NCBI RefSeq assembly: GCF_004795055.1
Contig: NZ_SSBJ01000030.1
Span: 32,510 to 96,509, forward strand
Source of the DNA: Streptomyces sp. A1136
GTDB lineage: Bacteria; Actinomycetota; Actinomycetes; Streptomycetales; Streptomycetaceae
Length of the DNA: 64,000 nucleotides
Direction of reading: 5' to 3'
In this document: positions 52,216 to 61,259 of the stretch, piece after piece
Layout of the letters: every line of letters starts with the position of its first letter
Numbering within the stretch: the first letter of the stretch is position 1
Notes under the pieces: model-generated
Database searches by the model: none
Told to the model about the DNA's origin: nothing
The model's input: the letters and a program-made list of their open reading frames with translations, nothing else
Position numbers and translations under genes: made by a program

Positions 52216-52659
52216 TCAGAGCGCGCGGGTTGCCTCGACGATTGGTTCGTTGGGCACGTCGAACGCCCGTAGCCCTGCCTTGATGCGTGCGGCCGCGTCG
52301 GTCGGCCGGCGGCTGCCACCCGACAGCTCCACCCAGTAGGAATAGCCGACGTAACGCACGTCGGCCGCCTCGTCGGCGGACAGAAGCGCCCTGTTCCACG
52401 TGCGGTGAGTGGGGAAGTTCTCGAACAGGTCGCGGTTCTCTCCGTACCCACGCGTCGCAGCGAGCAGAGCGCGACGTGCGAAGTTCGCCCCAGCGTCGGA
52501 GAGGTCCGGATACGTCAGCAACTGCTCGGCCTGTCCGCCTGCCGCCAGGTGGGACCGGAGGTTTTGGCCGAACCTTTTGCTGGACAGCTCGCCGCTCAAG
52601 AAGCAGGCGACCATCTCGTCCTCACTGCTCACACCCAGCACCTGCACGACTGCCAGCAT
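52216..52659 (-). CDS. Protein of unknown function
   Basis: A 147-aa soluble protein from ATG 52659. Blocks: LAVVQVLGVSSEDEMVACFL, GQAEQLLTYPDLSDAGANFA, RRALLAATRGYGENRDLFEN, RYVGYSYWVELSGGSRRPTD. The codon usage is convincing. There is no motif I know; the layout of helices with a Tyr/Trp-rich segment does not point to a family. No clear ribosome site is visible. It stands alone between a broken TetR gene and an IS5 remnant. Confidence 0.55.
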   Translation of the reverse strand: MLAVVQVLGVSSEDEMVACFLSGELSSKRFGQNLRSHLAAGGQAEQLLTYPDLSDAGANFARRALLAATRGYGENRDLFENFPTHRTWNRALLSADEAADVRYVGYSYWVELSGGSRRPTDAAARIKAGLRAFDVPNEPIVEATRAL

Positions 52660-52804
52660 AGGATCCAACTCGCCGGCGGAGCCGCAGCCTGCTCACACGT
52701 CAGCTCGTCCACAGGTCTTGACTATCGCTCGGCCTTCGGTCTGGGCCGGCAGATCGTCGCGGTGACGCTGGCGCGACTGAAGTCGTCGATGCGGGTGTAG
52801 CGGC

Positions 52805-52971
52805 TGTGCCTCTACAAAGAGCGCAACACCGTCGAGCTTCATATCAGCAAGTTGAAGGCCTGGCGTCGCATCTCCACGCGCTATGACACGACGCCAGAGA
52901 GCTACCTCGCCGGCCTCCACCTTCGCACCTCGATGATCTGGAGCAAGGACCTCACACGGACCGCCCATTGA
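52805..52971 (+). pseudogene. IS5-family transposase C-terminal fragment
   Basis: KERNTVELHISKLKAWRRIS then RYDTTPESYLAGLHLRTSMIW, ending at TGA 52969-52971. It carries the last catalytic Glu region (in NTVE) and the C-terminal helix of a different IS5 subgroup from the neighbours. Confidence 0.65.
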
Positions 52972-53092
52972 CCACAATCGAATACGCGCCCTGGAGCGTA
53001 CTTCCGCCGAAGTCACGCCGTGTCACGGGCAGCGACTTCGGGCGCACTGTCGTGCCGCCCGTGACCCCGCCGGTTGAGCGGCTCCTCACCGG

Positions 53093-53450
53093 TCAGTCGA
53101 GTTGACGTAGCAGGGCCTCGTCGCGCTCGTGGGCTTCCGGAAGTTCGTAGCCACGATGCATCGCCACCTCAGTCTGTGCCGACAGGCAGGCAACATGCCC
53201 ACCATCAATGACACCGCGTCCTTCCAAAGAGCCCGCATCGAACGGCCAGGGAACGTCACACGATGGGACGACGACGCCCGCCTCCACCTCGATCACGTGG
53301 ACGTCCAACTCCACGCCCTCCGCTGTTCCCGCTACGAAGGCGGTCGGCCGGATGCTTCCGTCCACCTCGACCCATCGGTTCTCGACCTCCCATACCCGCT
53401 GGACTCCGAAGCCGTGATCGCGGAACACCTCGTCGCTGTGGTCATCGCGA
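53093..53450 (-). pseudogene. Lincosamide/aminoglycoside nucleotidyltransferase, C-terminal fragment
   Basis: The minus-strand reading SDEVFRDHGFGVQRVWEVEN, then RWVEVDGSIRPTAFVAGTAE, then VELDVHVIEVEAGVVVPSCD and YELPEAHERDEALLRQLD matches the C-terminal two thirds of Lnu-type nucleotidyltransferases, which adenylylate lincosamides. The N-terminal GGWxVDxxxG motif that binds nucleotide is absent and the sequence upstream is unrelated. The protein would be inactive. Confidence 0.6.
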
Positions 53451-54163
53451 TCGTCGCGGTGGACAGGCCCGGCGGCGACGGAAAGACGGCAGACGGCCCG
53501 GAGGGCACCGGCCCCCGGGCCTCGGCACAGCCCCCCTGAGCCCCCTGCACAGAGGACCGGCGGCAGTCGCTTCGGAGGCCCCGGGCCTGGAGAAGGGGAC
53601 CCTTGGGGAGGACAGCCCGTGCAACGCTCCGTTCCCAGAGCCGGGTGCGGTGGTCTGGAGGGTGTGCGCACGCGTCGACGCGGAGCGCGTCGGCTTCGCC
53701 CTCGAGAGCACCAATCATGGGAAGGAGCAGCCGCGGTGAAGGTCCGTCTGCAGACGCACAAGCCGAGGTGTTCCACCCGTGCCCGGAGGCACCGACCGCC
53801 CACGTGCTCAACATCCCGGCCGGTGAGACCGTCATCACGGATTCCGGTCAGTGCGCCGGGCCGAGGGAACGCAACCCCTTCGCCTACCAGGGAGTGGGGT
53901 GGGTACTCCCGGAGGACGCCACCGACGGCTCGTACAAGCTGTCCCCGCCGCCCACGGCTACCCCACCCGGGTCATCTGGCAGCCGGACCTGGTATGAGCG
54001 TCCTTCGGCGCCCGAAGTCCGGCGCGCCGTGTACCCCATGCCGTCTGCTCAGGCGGTCGTACGTTCCGGCGCCGCGACGCCCGCGCCACCGCCGCGGCCG
54101 CCACCCCAGACAAGACCCGCGGTCCGCTTCCGGCGGCGGCGGGCCGCGGCAGCCGGGGGAGCG
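53451..54163. other. No supported gene
   Basis: A plus-strand stretch at about 53790-53950 (HVLNIPAGETVITDSGQCAG, NPFAYQGVGWVLPEDATDG) reads like protein but has no start, no known family and no clear end. It may be a fragment. I see nothing else here. Confidence 0.3.
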
Positions 54164-55366
54164 TCACGCGAACGCGTAGTCGTCAACGGTCATGGAGTTG
54201 TAGAGGCGGGCACTCCGGGTGGTCAGGCGCAGCAGGGCACGGCCAGGCCCGGCGGGCAGGGCGGAGATCAGTCGGGCGCCCTGGGCCAGCCCCCGCACGC
54301 CCAGGCGCGAGCGCGGGATCAGGGTCTTCGCCGCGCTGAGCGCGGCCGCGTGGCTGCCGCGCACGTGCTCCGCCATCGCTCGCTCGTAAGCGGGGAAGGC
54401 GCGTTCGTGATCACCGCCCGCCCTCGCCGGCTCCCCGGCGAGGACGTATGCCCCGACCACGGCCAGGCTGGTGCTGCCGCCGACGGCCGGACCGGGGCAG
54501 TAGCCCGCGTCGCCGACGAGCGTCACCCTCCCGCGCGACCAGGTGTCCATGCGGAGCTGGGTGATCGAGTCGAAGTAGAACGCCGGGGTGCGGTCGAGCT
54601 CGTCCAACCGGCGGTCCACGTCCGGGTGCAGACCCTCGAACGCGGCGCGCAACAACGCCTTCTGCCGGGGCACGTCGCGATGGTCTTGGTCAAGCTCGCG
54701 TTCGCTCCGGAACAGGAACAGTGCCCGCGCCTCACCGAGATGCCGCGCGCCGTAGATCCCGGCGGTGCGCCCGACGCCCACGTGCATGAGGAGCTCGCCG
54801 TCGAGCCCGAGGACGTTCGGCAGCGTCAGCACCCCGAAGTAGGCCCCCGTAAAGGCGCTGAACCGGGACTCCGCGCCAAAAATGAGGCGACGCACGTTGG
54901 AGTGCAGTCCGTCCGCGCCGACGACGAGGTCGAAGCGGCGCGGCGCTGCGTTCTCGAACCGCACCTGCCCGTCGGGCGAGATCGCGGTGATCGAGTCGCC
55001 GAAGAGGTACTCGACGTCGTCGCGCGCGGCATCCCGGTAGATCCCGCTCAGTTCGTCGCGCATGACCTCGACGTGCCGGTCGGATGCGGCACCGAAGATC
55101 CTGGAGAGGTCCACCCGGACGGGACGCCGTACGCCCTCCTGGAAGACGGTCATCCGGTCGGTGCCGGTGGCACGCTCCTCGACGCGCCGGAGCACCCCCA
55201 TCTTCTCCGATATGTCCATCGCGGGCCGGAACAGATCGACCGCGTGGCCGCCGGTCCGGCGCGCGGCGGCTGCGCGCTCGACGACGGTGACGCGGAAGCC
55301 GTGCCGGGTGAGCCAGTACGCCACCACCGGACCGGCGACGCCGGCGCCGGAGACGAGGATCCTCAT
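54164..55366 (-). CDS. FAD-dependent monooxygenase (class A)
   Basis: A 400-aa flavoprotein hydroxylase. FAD motifs: ILVSGAGVAGPVVAYWLTRHG (GxGxxG) at residues 3-23, DLVVGADGLHSNVRRLIFG (DG) and RVTLVGDAGYCPGPAVGGSTSLAVVGAYVLA (GD). It is of the TetX/PHBH-like type common in antibiotic modification and aromatic catabolism. Its ATG immediately follows the stop of the upstream hydrolase gene with no gap, so the two are co-translated and probably act in sequence, for instance ring oxidation and hydrolysis. The product is unknown. Confidence 0.85.
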   Translation of the reverse strand: MRILVSGAGVAGPVVAYWLTRHGFRVTVVERAAAARRTGGHAVDLFRPAMDISEKMGVLRRVEERATGTDRMTVFQEGVRRPVRVDLSRIFGAASDRHVEVMRDELSGIYRDAARDDVEYLFGDSITAISPDGQVRFENAAPRRFDLVVGADGLHSNVRRLIFGAESRFSAFTGAYFGVLTLPNVLGLDGELLMHVGVGRTAGIYGARHLGEARALFLFRSERELDQDHRDVPRQKALLRAAFEGLHPDVDRRLDELDRTPAFYFDSITQLRMDTWSRGRVTLVGDAGYCPGPAVGGSTSLAVVGAYVLAGEPARAGGDHERAFPAYERAMAEHVRGSHAAALSAAKTLIPRSRLGVRGLAQGARLISALPAGPGRALLRLTTRSARLYNSMTVDDYAFA

Positions 55367-56185
55367 TCAGTCCACCCCTCCGGCGTGGGCCGTGGTGAAG
55401 GCGAGGAGGCGGACGGCGGTACGCGGCGGATCCTCAAGGATCGGCGAGTGCCCGAGATCGGGCAGCAACTCGACCACCGCGCCCGCAACGGCGCGGTAGT
55501 CAGCGGCGGACGCGGACCGCCACCTGCGATCGTCCGCTCCGAAGAGCACCAGCAGCGGTTTGCCGAGGGCCGCCAGCCGCGCCGGGAGCGCCTGCTGCTC
55601 CGGATAGTCGCGGGTGGCCCCCATCGTCTCGGTGAGCGACTGGTAAGTCATGCAACGCACCTCTTCCAGGAGCTCCGGCGGGATCCGGTAGCCCGGTCGG
55701 CTGACCGCGGTGCTCGCGAACCGGTGGATCTGCTCGTCGGTCGGCGGCCACTGCGAGAGGCCGACCGCGGCGGACTGCGGTGCGATGAAGGCGTCCAGGT
55801 TCGGTCCGGTGTTGATGAGCGCGAGCGCGGCCACCAGGTCGGGCCGCTGTTCGGCGAGGGCGACGGCGACCGCGCCGCCGCTGGAATGACCGGCCACCAC
55901 GGCGAGTTCGACGCCGAGCCGGTCCAGTACCACGCCGGTCCGGTGCGCCTGGTCTGGGAGCGCGTAACTGCGGTCGGTCGGTTTGGCCGACCGACCGTGC
56001 CCGAGCAGGTCGACGCGGATCACCCGGTGGGATCCGGTCAGCAGCGGTACCAGCGGGTCCCACGAGCGGGCCGAGGAAGCGGACCCGTGGACGAGCAGGA
56101 GTGCGGGGGCGTTCGGCGGGCCGTCTTGGCAGACGTGGATGTCGCCGTCGTCCAGCGACAGGGTCAAGTTCCCGGTGGCGGTCAT
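55367..56185 (-). CDS. Alpha/beta hydrolase
   Basis: A 272-aa hydrolase: LLLVHGSASSARSWDPLVPLL (oxyanion), VIRVDLLGHGRSAKPTD, nucleophile elbow VVAGHSSGGAVAVALAEQRP (Ser), VLFGADDRRW (acid) and LLPDLGHSPILEDP (His), a complete triad. I chose the ATG at 56185; an ATG at 56212 would add nine residues. It is the first gene of a two-gene operon with the flavin monooxygenase. The divergent AraC gene begins about 95 nt away and is the probable regulator. Confidence 0.85.
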   Translation of the reverse strand: MTATGNLTLSLDDGDIHVCQDGPPNAPALLLVHGSASSARSWDPLVPLLTGSHRVIRVDLLGHGRSAKPTDRSYALPDQAHRTGVVLDRLGVELAVVAGHSSGGAVAVALAEQRPDLVAALALINTGPNLDAFIAPQSAAVGLSQWPPTDEQIHRFASTAVSRPGYRIPPELLEEVRCMTYQSLTETMGATRDYPEQQALPARLAALGKPLLVLFGADDRRWRSASAADYRAVAGAVVELLPDLGHSPILEDPPRTAVRLLAFTTAHAGGVD

Positions 56186-56279
56186 GCGCCCACTGTGACC
56201 GGCGGTTCCCATCGGCGGATTGGACGAATGTTCCCAGCGGCCGAATGTTTCCCGGGGCCCGCTCGCTTAGCATGGAACG

Positions 56280-57140
56280 GTGCGGACCTTCGTGCACGGC
56301 GCGGCAGTGTGGGACGTCGCATGCCCGCAGCGTCCCAGCAGGGTGGCCGGGGTCACCATGGCCGGGTTCAAGGTCCCCGACCTGGCCGCGCTCCGGATGG
56401 TCCCGCATCCGGCCGTGACGCTGCTCCTGGAGTTCGGCGCCGGCGCGCCCGTCGTGGAAGACGCCGCCGGACGCCGGCGGGGCAGCCTCGTGGCCGGCCC
56501 CGGACTCGGTTCCGGAGGCACGGTCCGCGCGTGGGGCACGGACGTCGAATGCGTGCAGGTGCGTCTGTCCCCGGTGATCGCACGCGCGGTTCTGGGCGCC
56601 GCCCCGGCCGACCTGGACGGCGCCGTCGTGTCCCTGGACGACCTGTGGGGCCGGGAGGCGGCCCGGATCCGCGAGCAACTGAGCGAAGCCCGGTCGTGGG
56701 CGGAACGCTTCGCGGTGACGGACGCGCTGCTCGCCCACCGGCATGCGGCAGGACCGCCGGTCGACCCGGAGCTGGCCTGGGCCTGGCACCGGATCACCGC
56801 CGACCCGGGCATGGCCCGGGTCGACGAACTGGCCGACGAGGTCGGCTGGAGCCGCAAGCGCCTGTGGTCCCGGTTCAGGTCGCAACTCGGCCTGCCGCCC
56901 AAACGCGCCGTGCAACTCGTCCGCTTCGATCACGCCGCCCACCGCCTGGTCGCGGGCGTGGGCCCGGCCCGAGTCGCGGCTGACGCCGGCTACGCCGACC
57001 AGTCCCACCTGCACCGTGACGTCAAGGCGTTCACCGGGACGACCCCCGCGACCGTGGCCGGCGAGCTGTTCCTCGCCGTCGACGACATCGCCTGGCCCGA
57101 CCGGGGAACCCCCGCCCGGGCCCGTCCGCCCGCCGGCTGA
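56280..57140 (+). CDS. AraC-family transcriptional regulator
   Basis: A 286-aa regulator with a C-terminal AraC DNA-binding domain: VDELADEVGWSRKRLWSRFR followed by RVAADAGYADQSHLHRDVKAF and TGTTPATVAG, the typical second helix-turn-helix. The N-terminal 160 residues (VPHPAVTLLLEFGAGAPVVE, VQVRLSPVIARAVLG) form a sensor domain as in FtrA/YdeO-like proteins. The GTG at 56280 is the likely start. It is divergent from the hydrolase-monooxygenase operon, the usual arrangement for a dedicated regulator. Confidence 0.85.
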   Translation: MRTFVHGAAVWDVACPQRPSRVAGVTMAGFKVPDLAALRMVPHPAVTLLLEFGAGAPVVEDAAGRRRGSLVAGPGLGSGGTVRAWGTDVECVQVRLSPVIARAVLGAAPADLDGAVVSLDDLWGREAARIREQLSEARSWAERFAVTDALLAHRHAAGPPVDPELAWAWHRITADPGMARVDELADEVGWSRKRLWSRFRSQLGLPPKRAVQLVRFDHAAHRLVAGVGPARVAADAGYADQSHLHRDVKAFTGTTPATVAGELFLAVDDIAWPDRGTPARARPPAG

Positions 57141-57176
57141 CCACATCTCACAGCAGGTGCACGCTTCGGCTGTCCG

Positions 57177-57598
57177 TCATTCCCGCCCGGCCCGGGCCGC
57201 CACCTCTCGGGTGATGTCGGCGTAGCGGCGGAAGAGCACCGGGCGGTCCTCGCCGCCCTCCCGTTCGTGCAGCGCTGCCCGGCACCGGGCGATGAGCTCC
57301 CGGGCCTGGGCGCCCGGCCAGGGCTGGGGCAGTAGCTGGGGCGGCAGCAGCGGGTCGGGCTCCATGGCGCGGGTGAGCTCGGCGGCCAGCTCGACCGCGA
57401 CGGTGAGGAGCTCGGCGGGGCAGGCGCGACGGGACCGGTGAGCCGGGCGAGGCGGGACCGGGCGATACGGACCAGCCGGTGGTAGCGGTCGGCGATCTCC
57501 GGCACCGGCCACAGGAGGCGGGCGAGTCCGGCGGGCCGAAGATCGTCCGCAAGCGGTAGAAGCGCCTGTCCGGCGTGGACGAGATGGTGAAACGCCAT
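57177..57598 (-). pseudogene. PaaX-like regulator, C-terminal remnant with frameshift
   Basis: The segment LARLLWPVPEIADRYHRLVR is followed, in a second frame, by PAELLTVAVELAAELTRAME and LPPQLLPQPWPGAQARELIA, which fits the PaaX middle and C-terminal domains (LPAELLPxxWPG). The winged HTH is missing, and a frame change occurs at about 57420. The call rests on the C-terminal pattern only. Confidence 0.45.
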
Positions 57599-58397
57599 GA
57601 CGACCTTCCAACGCCACCGCGGGCTAACCGAACAGGCCGCCGACGCTGCTGTCGATCAGGCATGTCGGTTGCTGCGGCTGCCGACCATCCGGGCCCAGTT
57701 CCCCGAGCTTGCCGAAGCCGCCGCCCGTGACCAGATGTCGTATCGCGGTTTCCTCGCCGAACTGTTGATGACCGAATGCGACGACCGGGCCCGCCGCCGT
57801 TCGGAACGGCGGATCAAGGCCGCCCAGTTCCCACTCGAGAAATCACTGCGGGCCTTCGACTTCGAGGCGAACCCCAGCGTGGACCCGGCGGTCATCCACA
57901 CGCCGGCGACCTGCGAGTGGGTCAAGAAGGGCCTGCCGCTCTGCTTGATCGGCGACTCCGGCACCGGCAAGTCGCACCTGCTGATCGCGCTGGGCACCGA
58001 AGCCGCGATGGCCGGCTGCCGGGTCCGCTACACACTCGCGACCAAGCTCGTCAACGAACTGGTCGAGGCTGCGGACGAGAAGGTGCTGACCAAGACCATC
58101 GCCCGCTACGGCCGAGTCGATCTTCTCTGCATCGACGAGCTGGGCTATAGGGAACTCGACCGCAGGGGCGCTGAACTGCTGTTCCAGGTGCTGACCGAAC
58201 GCGAGGAGAAGAAAAGCGTCGCCATCGCCTCGAACGAGAGTTTCAGCGGCTGGACCAAAACCTTCACCGACCCCCGGCTCTGCGCGGCCATCGTCCACCG
58301 CCTCACCTTCGGCGGCAACCGCATCCAGACAGGCACTGAATCCTACCGCCTGGCCCTTACCCAGGCCCGGGCCGCCGCACACGACGCCTCCGGCTGA
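57597..58397 (+). CDS. istB: IstB-like ATP-binding protein (IS21 helper), orphan
   Basis: A 266-aa AAA+ ATPase of the IstB/DnaC family: Walker A GDSGTGKSHL at about residues 122-131, Walker B VDLLCIDELGY, sensor 1 VAIASNESFSGW and the C-terminal HRLTFGGNRIQT. IstB remodels target DNA for the IstA transposase and gives immunity. The ORF is complete and of normal length, but istA, which should lie directly upstream and overlap, is missing; instead a regulator remnant on the other strand ends at its start codon. It is therefore a stranded helper gene. Confidence 0.85.
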   Translation: MTTFQRHRGLTEQAADAAVDQACRLLRLPTIRAQFPELAEAAARDQMSYRGFLAELLMTECDDRARRRSERRIKAAQFPLEKSLRAFDFEANPSVDPAVIHTPATCEWVKKGLPLCLIGDSGTGKSHLLIALGTEAAMAGCRVRYTLATKLVNELVEAADEKVLTKTIARYGRVDLLCIDELGYRELDRRGAELLFQVLTEREEKKSVAIASNESFSGWTKTFTDPRLCAAIVHRLTFGGNRIQTGTESYRLALTQARAAAHDASG

Positions 58398-58584
58398 TGT
58401 CACACGCCAAGCCCTTCATCGGCGGGAGCCGCATTTGTCGGCTCAGGAGGCGCCGTCAAGGGGAAGGCGCCTGTGCTTGCCCGTCATGACCAGTGCGGCG
58501 AGTGCGCGCGCATGACCTGCTGGCTGCGCATGACCTGGCTCCACTTATCAGCTCCCCTTGGAATCGATCATCTAGGCTGGCGCG

Positions 58585-59436
58585 GTGACTGATGAGCAGG
58601 AGCGGGTGCGGCCGTCGGGAGTGTGGGCCACGGCGGTGGGGGTGGCCAGGGTGCGGGCGCTGGAGACTGAGCGGGAGAACGCGCTGTTCTGCGACCCCCT
58701 GGCACAGGCCTTCGCCACCGCCGGCGGTCTGTGGCCCTCCTCGCCGCCGCTGTCCGATGACGAGGCCGCGAGCCGCCGCCGGCTGGCCGTGTCGTTCTCC
58801 ATCGTCATCAGGACAAAGTTCCTCGACGACCTGTTGCAGCAGGCCTGCGCGTCGGGGGTCCGGCAGGTCGTGCTGCTCGGCGCCGGCATGGACAGCCGGG
58901 CCTTCCGGATGGACTGGCCCGAGGGCACCCGGCTGTTCGAGGTCGACACCGCCGCCCCACTGGACTTCAAGGCTTCGGTGCTGCGCCAGGAGCGGGCCGT
59001 CGCACGCTGCGAGCGGATTACCGTCGCGGTGGATCTGCGTGAGGACTGGCCGGGCGCGCTGGCCGCAGCAGGGCACGACCCGGCGGCGCCGACCGTGTGG
59101 ATCGCCGAAGGACTGCTGATCTATCTGCCCGAGGACGCGGTGGAACTGCTGCTGGCCCGGATCAGCGCGCAGTCGGCGGCGGGCAGTTGGATGGGGCTGA
59201 CGTTGGGCTCGCGCGGCGTGATCGAGCGCTTCGGCGCGGACGCCGTGCCAGGATCGGCGGCGTCCATGTGGGTCTCGGAGATGCCCGACGACCCGGTGGG
59301 CTGGCTGGCCGGGCACGGCTGGGAGGCAGGCAGCCACACCCTGCGCGAGCGCGCTGCCGTCTACGGCCGCCCGATCAGCACTCCGCCGCAGCGCGAGGAG
59401 CAGCCCGGCGGACTGATCTCGGCTGTCCGCCGGTAG
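58585..59436 (+). CDS. SAM-dependent methyltransferase (TIGR00027/PPM1-like)
   Basis: A 283-aa protein of the leucine carboxyl methyltransferase-like family expanded in Actinobacteria. The N-terminal segment SGVWATAVGVARVRALETER followed by CDPLAQAFATAGG is diagnostic, the SAM motif is VVLLGAGMDSRAFRMDWPEG, and FEVDTAAPLDFKASVL and WIAEGLLIYLPEDAVELLL complete it. Substrates are mostly unknown; some act on small-molecule carboxylates. The GTG at 58585 has little ribosome site. It stands alone after the orphan istB gene. Confidence 0.85.
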   Translation: MTDEQERVRPSGVWATAVGVARVRALETERENALFCDPLAQAFATAGGLWPSSPPLSDDEAASRRRLAVSFSIVIRTKFLDDLLQQACASGVRQVVLLGAGMDSRAFRMDWPEGTRLFEVDTAAPLDFKASVLRQERAVARCERITVAVDLREDWPGALAAAGHDPAAPTVWIAEGLLIYLPEDAVELLLARISAQSAAGSWMGLTLGSRGVIERFGADAVPGSAASMWVSEMPDDPVGWLAGHGWEAGSHTLRERAAVYGRPISTPPQREEQPGGLISAVRR

Positions 59437-59585
59437 AGCGCCTCCTCCCGGTTCCCCACCGACGTAAGCACCTGACCGGTGTCAGTTCTCATCGACATTT
59501 TCCGGCCCTGTGATCATCAAGTGCTGCCCGGACTCGGTGATAAACGGTGTCGCACGTCAGTTACGAAGTCACGCCATCGGGCTGC

Positions 59586-59656
59586 GGGCACGAGCTACGA
59601 CAAGCCGGCTGTCCGCTTTGAGGCGACCATGCCGGTCGCAGTCACCAACGAGTGAC
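59586..59656 (+). pseudogene. IS5 transposase C-terminal tail
   Basis: TSYDKPAVRFEATMPVAVTNE before a TGA matches the last 22 residues of the IS5 subgroup seen at 62147 (YDKLAVxYEATVLVAAINEWL). It is the smallest IS relic of the window. Confidence 0.55.
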
Positions 59657-59682
59657 TGTGACCGGCACGGTGGCGATGTTCG

Positions 59683-60024
59683 TCAGTGGACGCAGAATTC
59701 GTTGCCGGTCGGGTCCTGCAGCACAGTCCAGGTCAGGTCGGGAATGCTGTGTTCACCGACGACGCTCGCACCCAGAGCGACCAGCCGCTCCACCTCCCGC
59801 ACCATGCCTGTGCCGGACGCGGCGGCGAAATCGATGTGTACACGGTTCTTGCCGCGCCGCTCTTCGGCCACACGCTGGAAACCCAGCGCCAGAGGCTGCG
59901 CTTTGACGATGACGAAGTCGCCGTGGTCCTGGGTGATCTCGCCTCCCAGCGCAGTAGCCCACCACTGGGCTGACTCCTGCGGTTCCGCACAGTCCACCGT
60001 AATCATCACTGCTGTCAGGGTCAT
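59683..60024 (-). CDS. VOC-family (glyoxalase/bleomycin-resistance-like) protein
   Basis: A 113-aa protein of the vicinal oxygen chelate fold: TAVMITVDCAEPQESAQWWA at the N-terminus, NRVHIDFAAASGTGMVREVERLVALGAS and the C-terminal TVLQDPTGNEFCVH. It has the His (in RVHIDF) and the final Glu (in NEFCVH) of one metal half-site, but the first strand has Thr-Val-Asp where His is usual, as in many VOC_4-type proteins. Its role is unknown. The ATG at 60024 is chosen because the fold begins there. Confidence 0.75.
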   Translation of the reverse strand: MTLTAVMITVDCAEPQESAQWWATALGGEITQDHGDFVIVKAQPLALGFQRVAEERRGKNRVHIDFAAASGTGMVREVERLVALGASVVGEHSIPDLTWTVLQDPTGNEFCVH

Positions 60025-60329
60025 GGTCGTCACCCTAACCACGACCACCGACAGTCATCAGCAGCAACCGTGCTCAGAGCTGCGGCCCACGACCGTCGAA
60101 GACTTTCGATGCGCTCACGTGGCTGTGAGCGGCACTTCCACGACGGGCCCTGGTCGGCTGCCGCACGGCCATCCCTTGCGCATGCCTCTCCAGAAGGCGC
60201 CCGGCCAGTACCGCTCTTTCGGGGTTCTTTGTCCAGCCCAATCACTTCAGACTCTGACCAGTTCGAGTAGCAGCTCGCTACCGCTGGGGTTGGATACCGG
60301 GAGCCGCTCGGGCTCGTGCTGGCTCAGTC
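60025..60329. other. No recognisable gene
   Basis: I see nothing supportable here. Confidence 0.35.
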
Positions 60330-60590
60330 GGTGACGAGGGGTTCGATGTTGCCGACCCCAGTGGGCAGTTCCCGGCCGCCGGCTTCAGGCCGGATATTCC
60401 GAGGTTTGCGAACCTCGTCGACCTGCACCGATGGGTGCTGGCTCTGCCTCACTTCAGCGACGACCCCTCCGGTGGAACGAGAAGGTCCTGGAGGCGATCC
60501 AGGCAGCATGGATCGACGAAGCCGACCGAGAACACCAGTCCCCGGCTTCCCCGGCGAACTGCACCGTCGCAGCCGTGAGACCTGAACCAG
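60330..60590 (+). pseudogene. Degenerate gene of unknown family
   Basis: One frame gives RGFDVADPSGQFPAAGFRPD then IPRFANLVDLHRWVLALPHF; one base later another frame continues WNEKVLEAIQAAWIDEADREH. The two halves join into a plausible protein, so I read it as a gene with one frameshift near 60470. I cannot name the family. It directly precedes the MarR promoter. Confidence 0.4.
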
Positions 60591-60592
60591 CC

Positions 60593-60623
60593 TTGACCTC
60601 AACCGCACTTGAGGTCCTAGCTT
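60593..60623 (+). promoter_or_regulatory. Promoter with SoxR-box-like dyad and 19-bp spacer, for the MarR gene
   Basis: TTGACC (60593-60598) and TAGCTT (60618-60623) are separated by 19 bp, the overlong spacer typical of MerR/SoxR-activated promoters. Over it lies the perfect dyad gacctcaa-N6-ttgaggtc (60595-60616), which fits the SoxR operator consensus (CCTCAAG-N4-CTTGAGG) in half-site and spacing. Transcription would start at about 60630, next to the ATG at 60631, so the message is probably leaderless. Confidence 0.65.
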
Positions 60624-60630
60624 AGCGATC

Positions 60631-61092
60631 ATGACGACCTCAAGCACCCCGCAGAACGGCACCATCACGTTCGGCCAGCGGCCCATCGCCCTGGTCGCCT
60701 GGCACGCCACCGAGGCGATCCTGCGACTTTCGCAGGCCACCCTGGCACGCATCGATATGACCCAACCCCAGTGGTGGGCGCTCAACAACATCGTTCGGGC
60801 CGAGCACGGCCTCACCAGGGAGGAAATCCGCGCCTTGGCCGTGCCCTACGGCATGGGCCCCCAGGCTATGGTCGACGCCTCCGACGCCCTCGTACACCGG
60901 GGCTGGCTCGGCATCGGCGCGGACGGCCGGCTGACCCTCACGGAGCAGGGTCGCGAAGGCCTGGCGACGGCTAAGGAACACATGGACCGGGTACGCGCGG
61001 AGCTCCTCGGCGACATCACGGAGGAGGAGTACGCGACTGCGGCTTCCGTGCTCCAGCGCGTCACCGACAACCTCGCCCAGGAGTCGTTGTGA
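60631..61092 (+). CDS. MarR-family transcriptional regulator
   Basis: A 153-aa winged-helix regulator: MTQPQWWALNNIVRAEHGLT, REEIRALAVPYGMGPQAMVD and ASDALVHRGWLGIGADGRLT, with LTEQGREGLATA at the wing end. The C-terminal helices (GDITEEEYATAASVLQRVTDNL) form the dimer interface. There is no Shine-Dalgarno sequence, in line with a leaderless start at the ATG at 60631. The SoxR-like box ahead suggests it responds to redox-active compounds or regulates itself through the same dyad. Confidence 0.8.
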   Translation: MTTSSTPQNGTITFGQRPIALVAWHATEAILRLSQATLARIDMTQPQWWALNNIVRAEHGLTREEIRALAVPYGMGPQAMVDASDALVHRGWLGIGADGRLTLTEQGREGLATAKEHMDRVRAELLGDITEEEYATAASVLQRVTDNLAQESL

Positions 61093-61259
61093 AGGTGCCC
61101 GTCACAGCGATTTGAGCGACCACGGTTGAACGGCCGGCGGCCGGGCTCGGCAGACTCTGTTCGTTGGAGTCCGCCGCCCCTTCGGCCGGGCCGCTGGTGG
61201 CGCCCTCGGAGGTCGTGGGCGGCGAGGTACTGTCCTTGTCTTGTCGAGACCCTGGTGGC

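Noticed and set aside
53603..56983. An 1126-codon open frame on the plus strand
   Set aside because: It is the complement of the flavin monooxygenase and hydrolase genes. It is Arg/Pro/Gly-rich and has no domain; high GC keeps the antisense frame open.
60250..60300. Possible tRNA or attachment-site-like sequence
   Set aside because: No cloverleaf can be drawn and no T-arm consensus is present. I find no tRNA or rRNA gene in the window.
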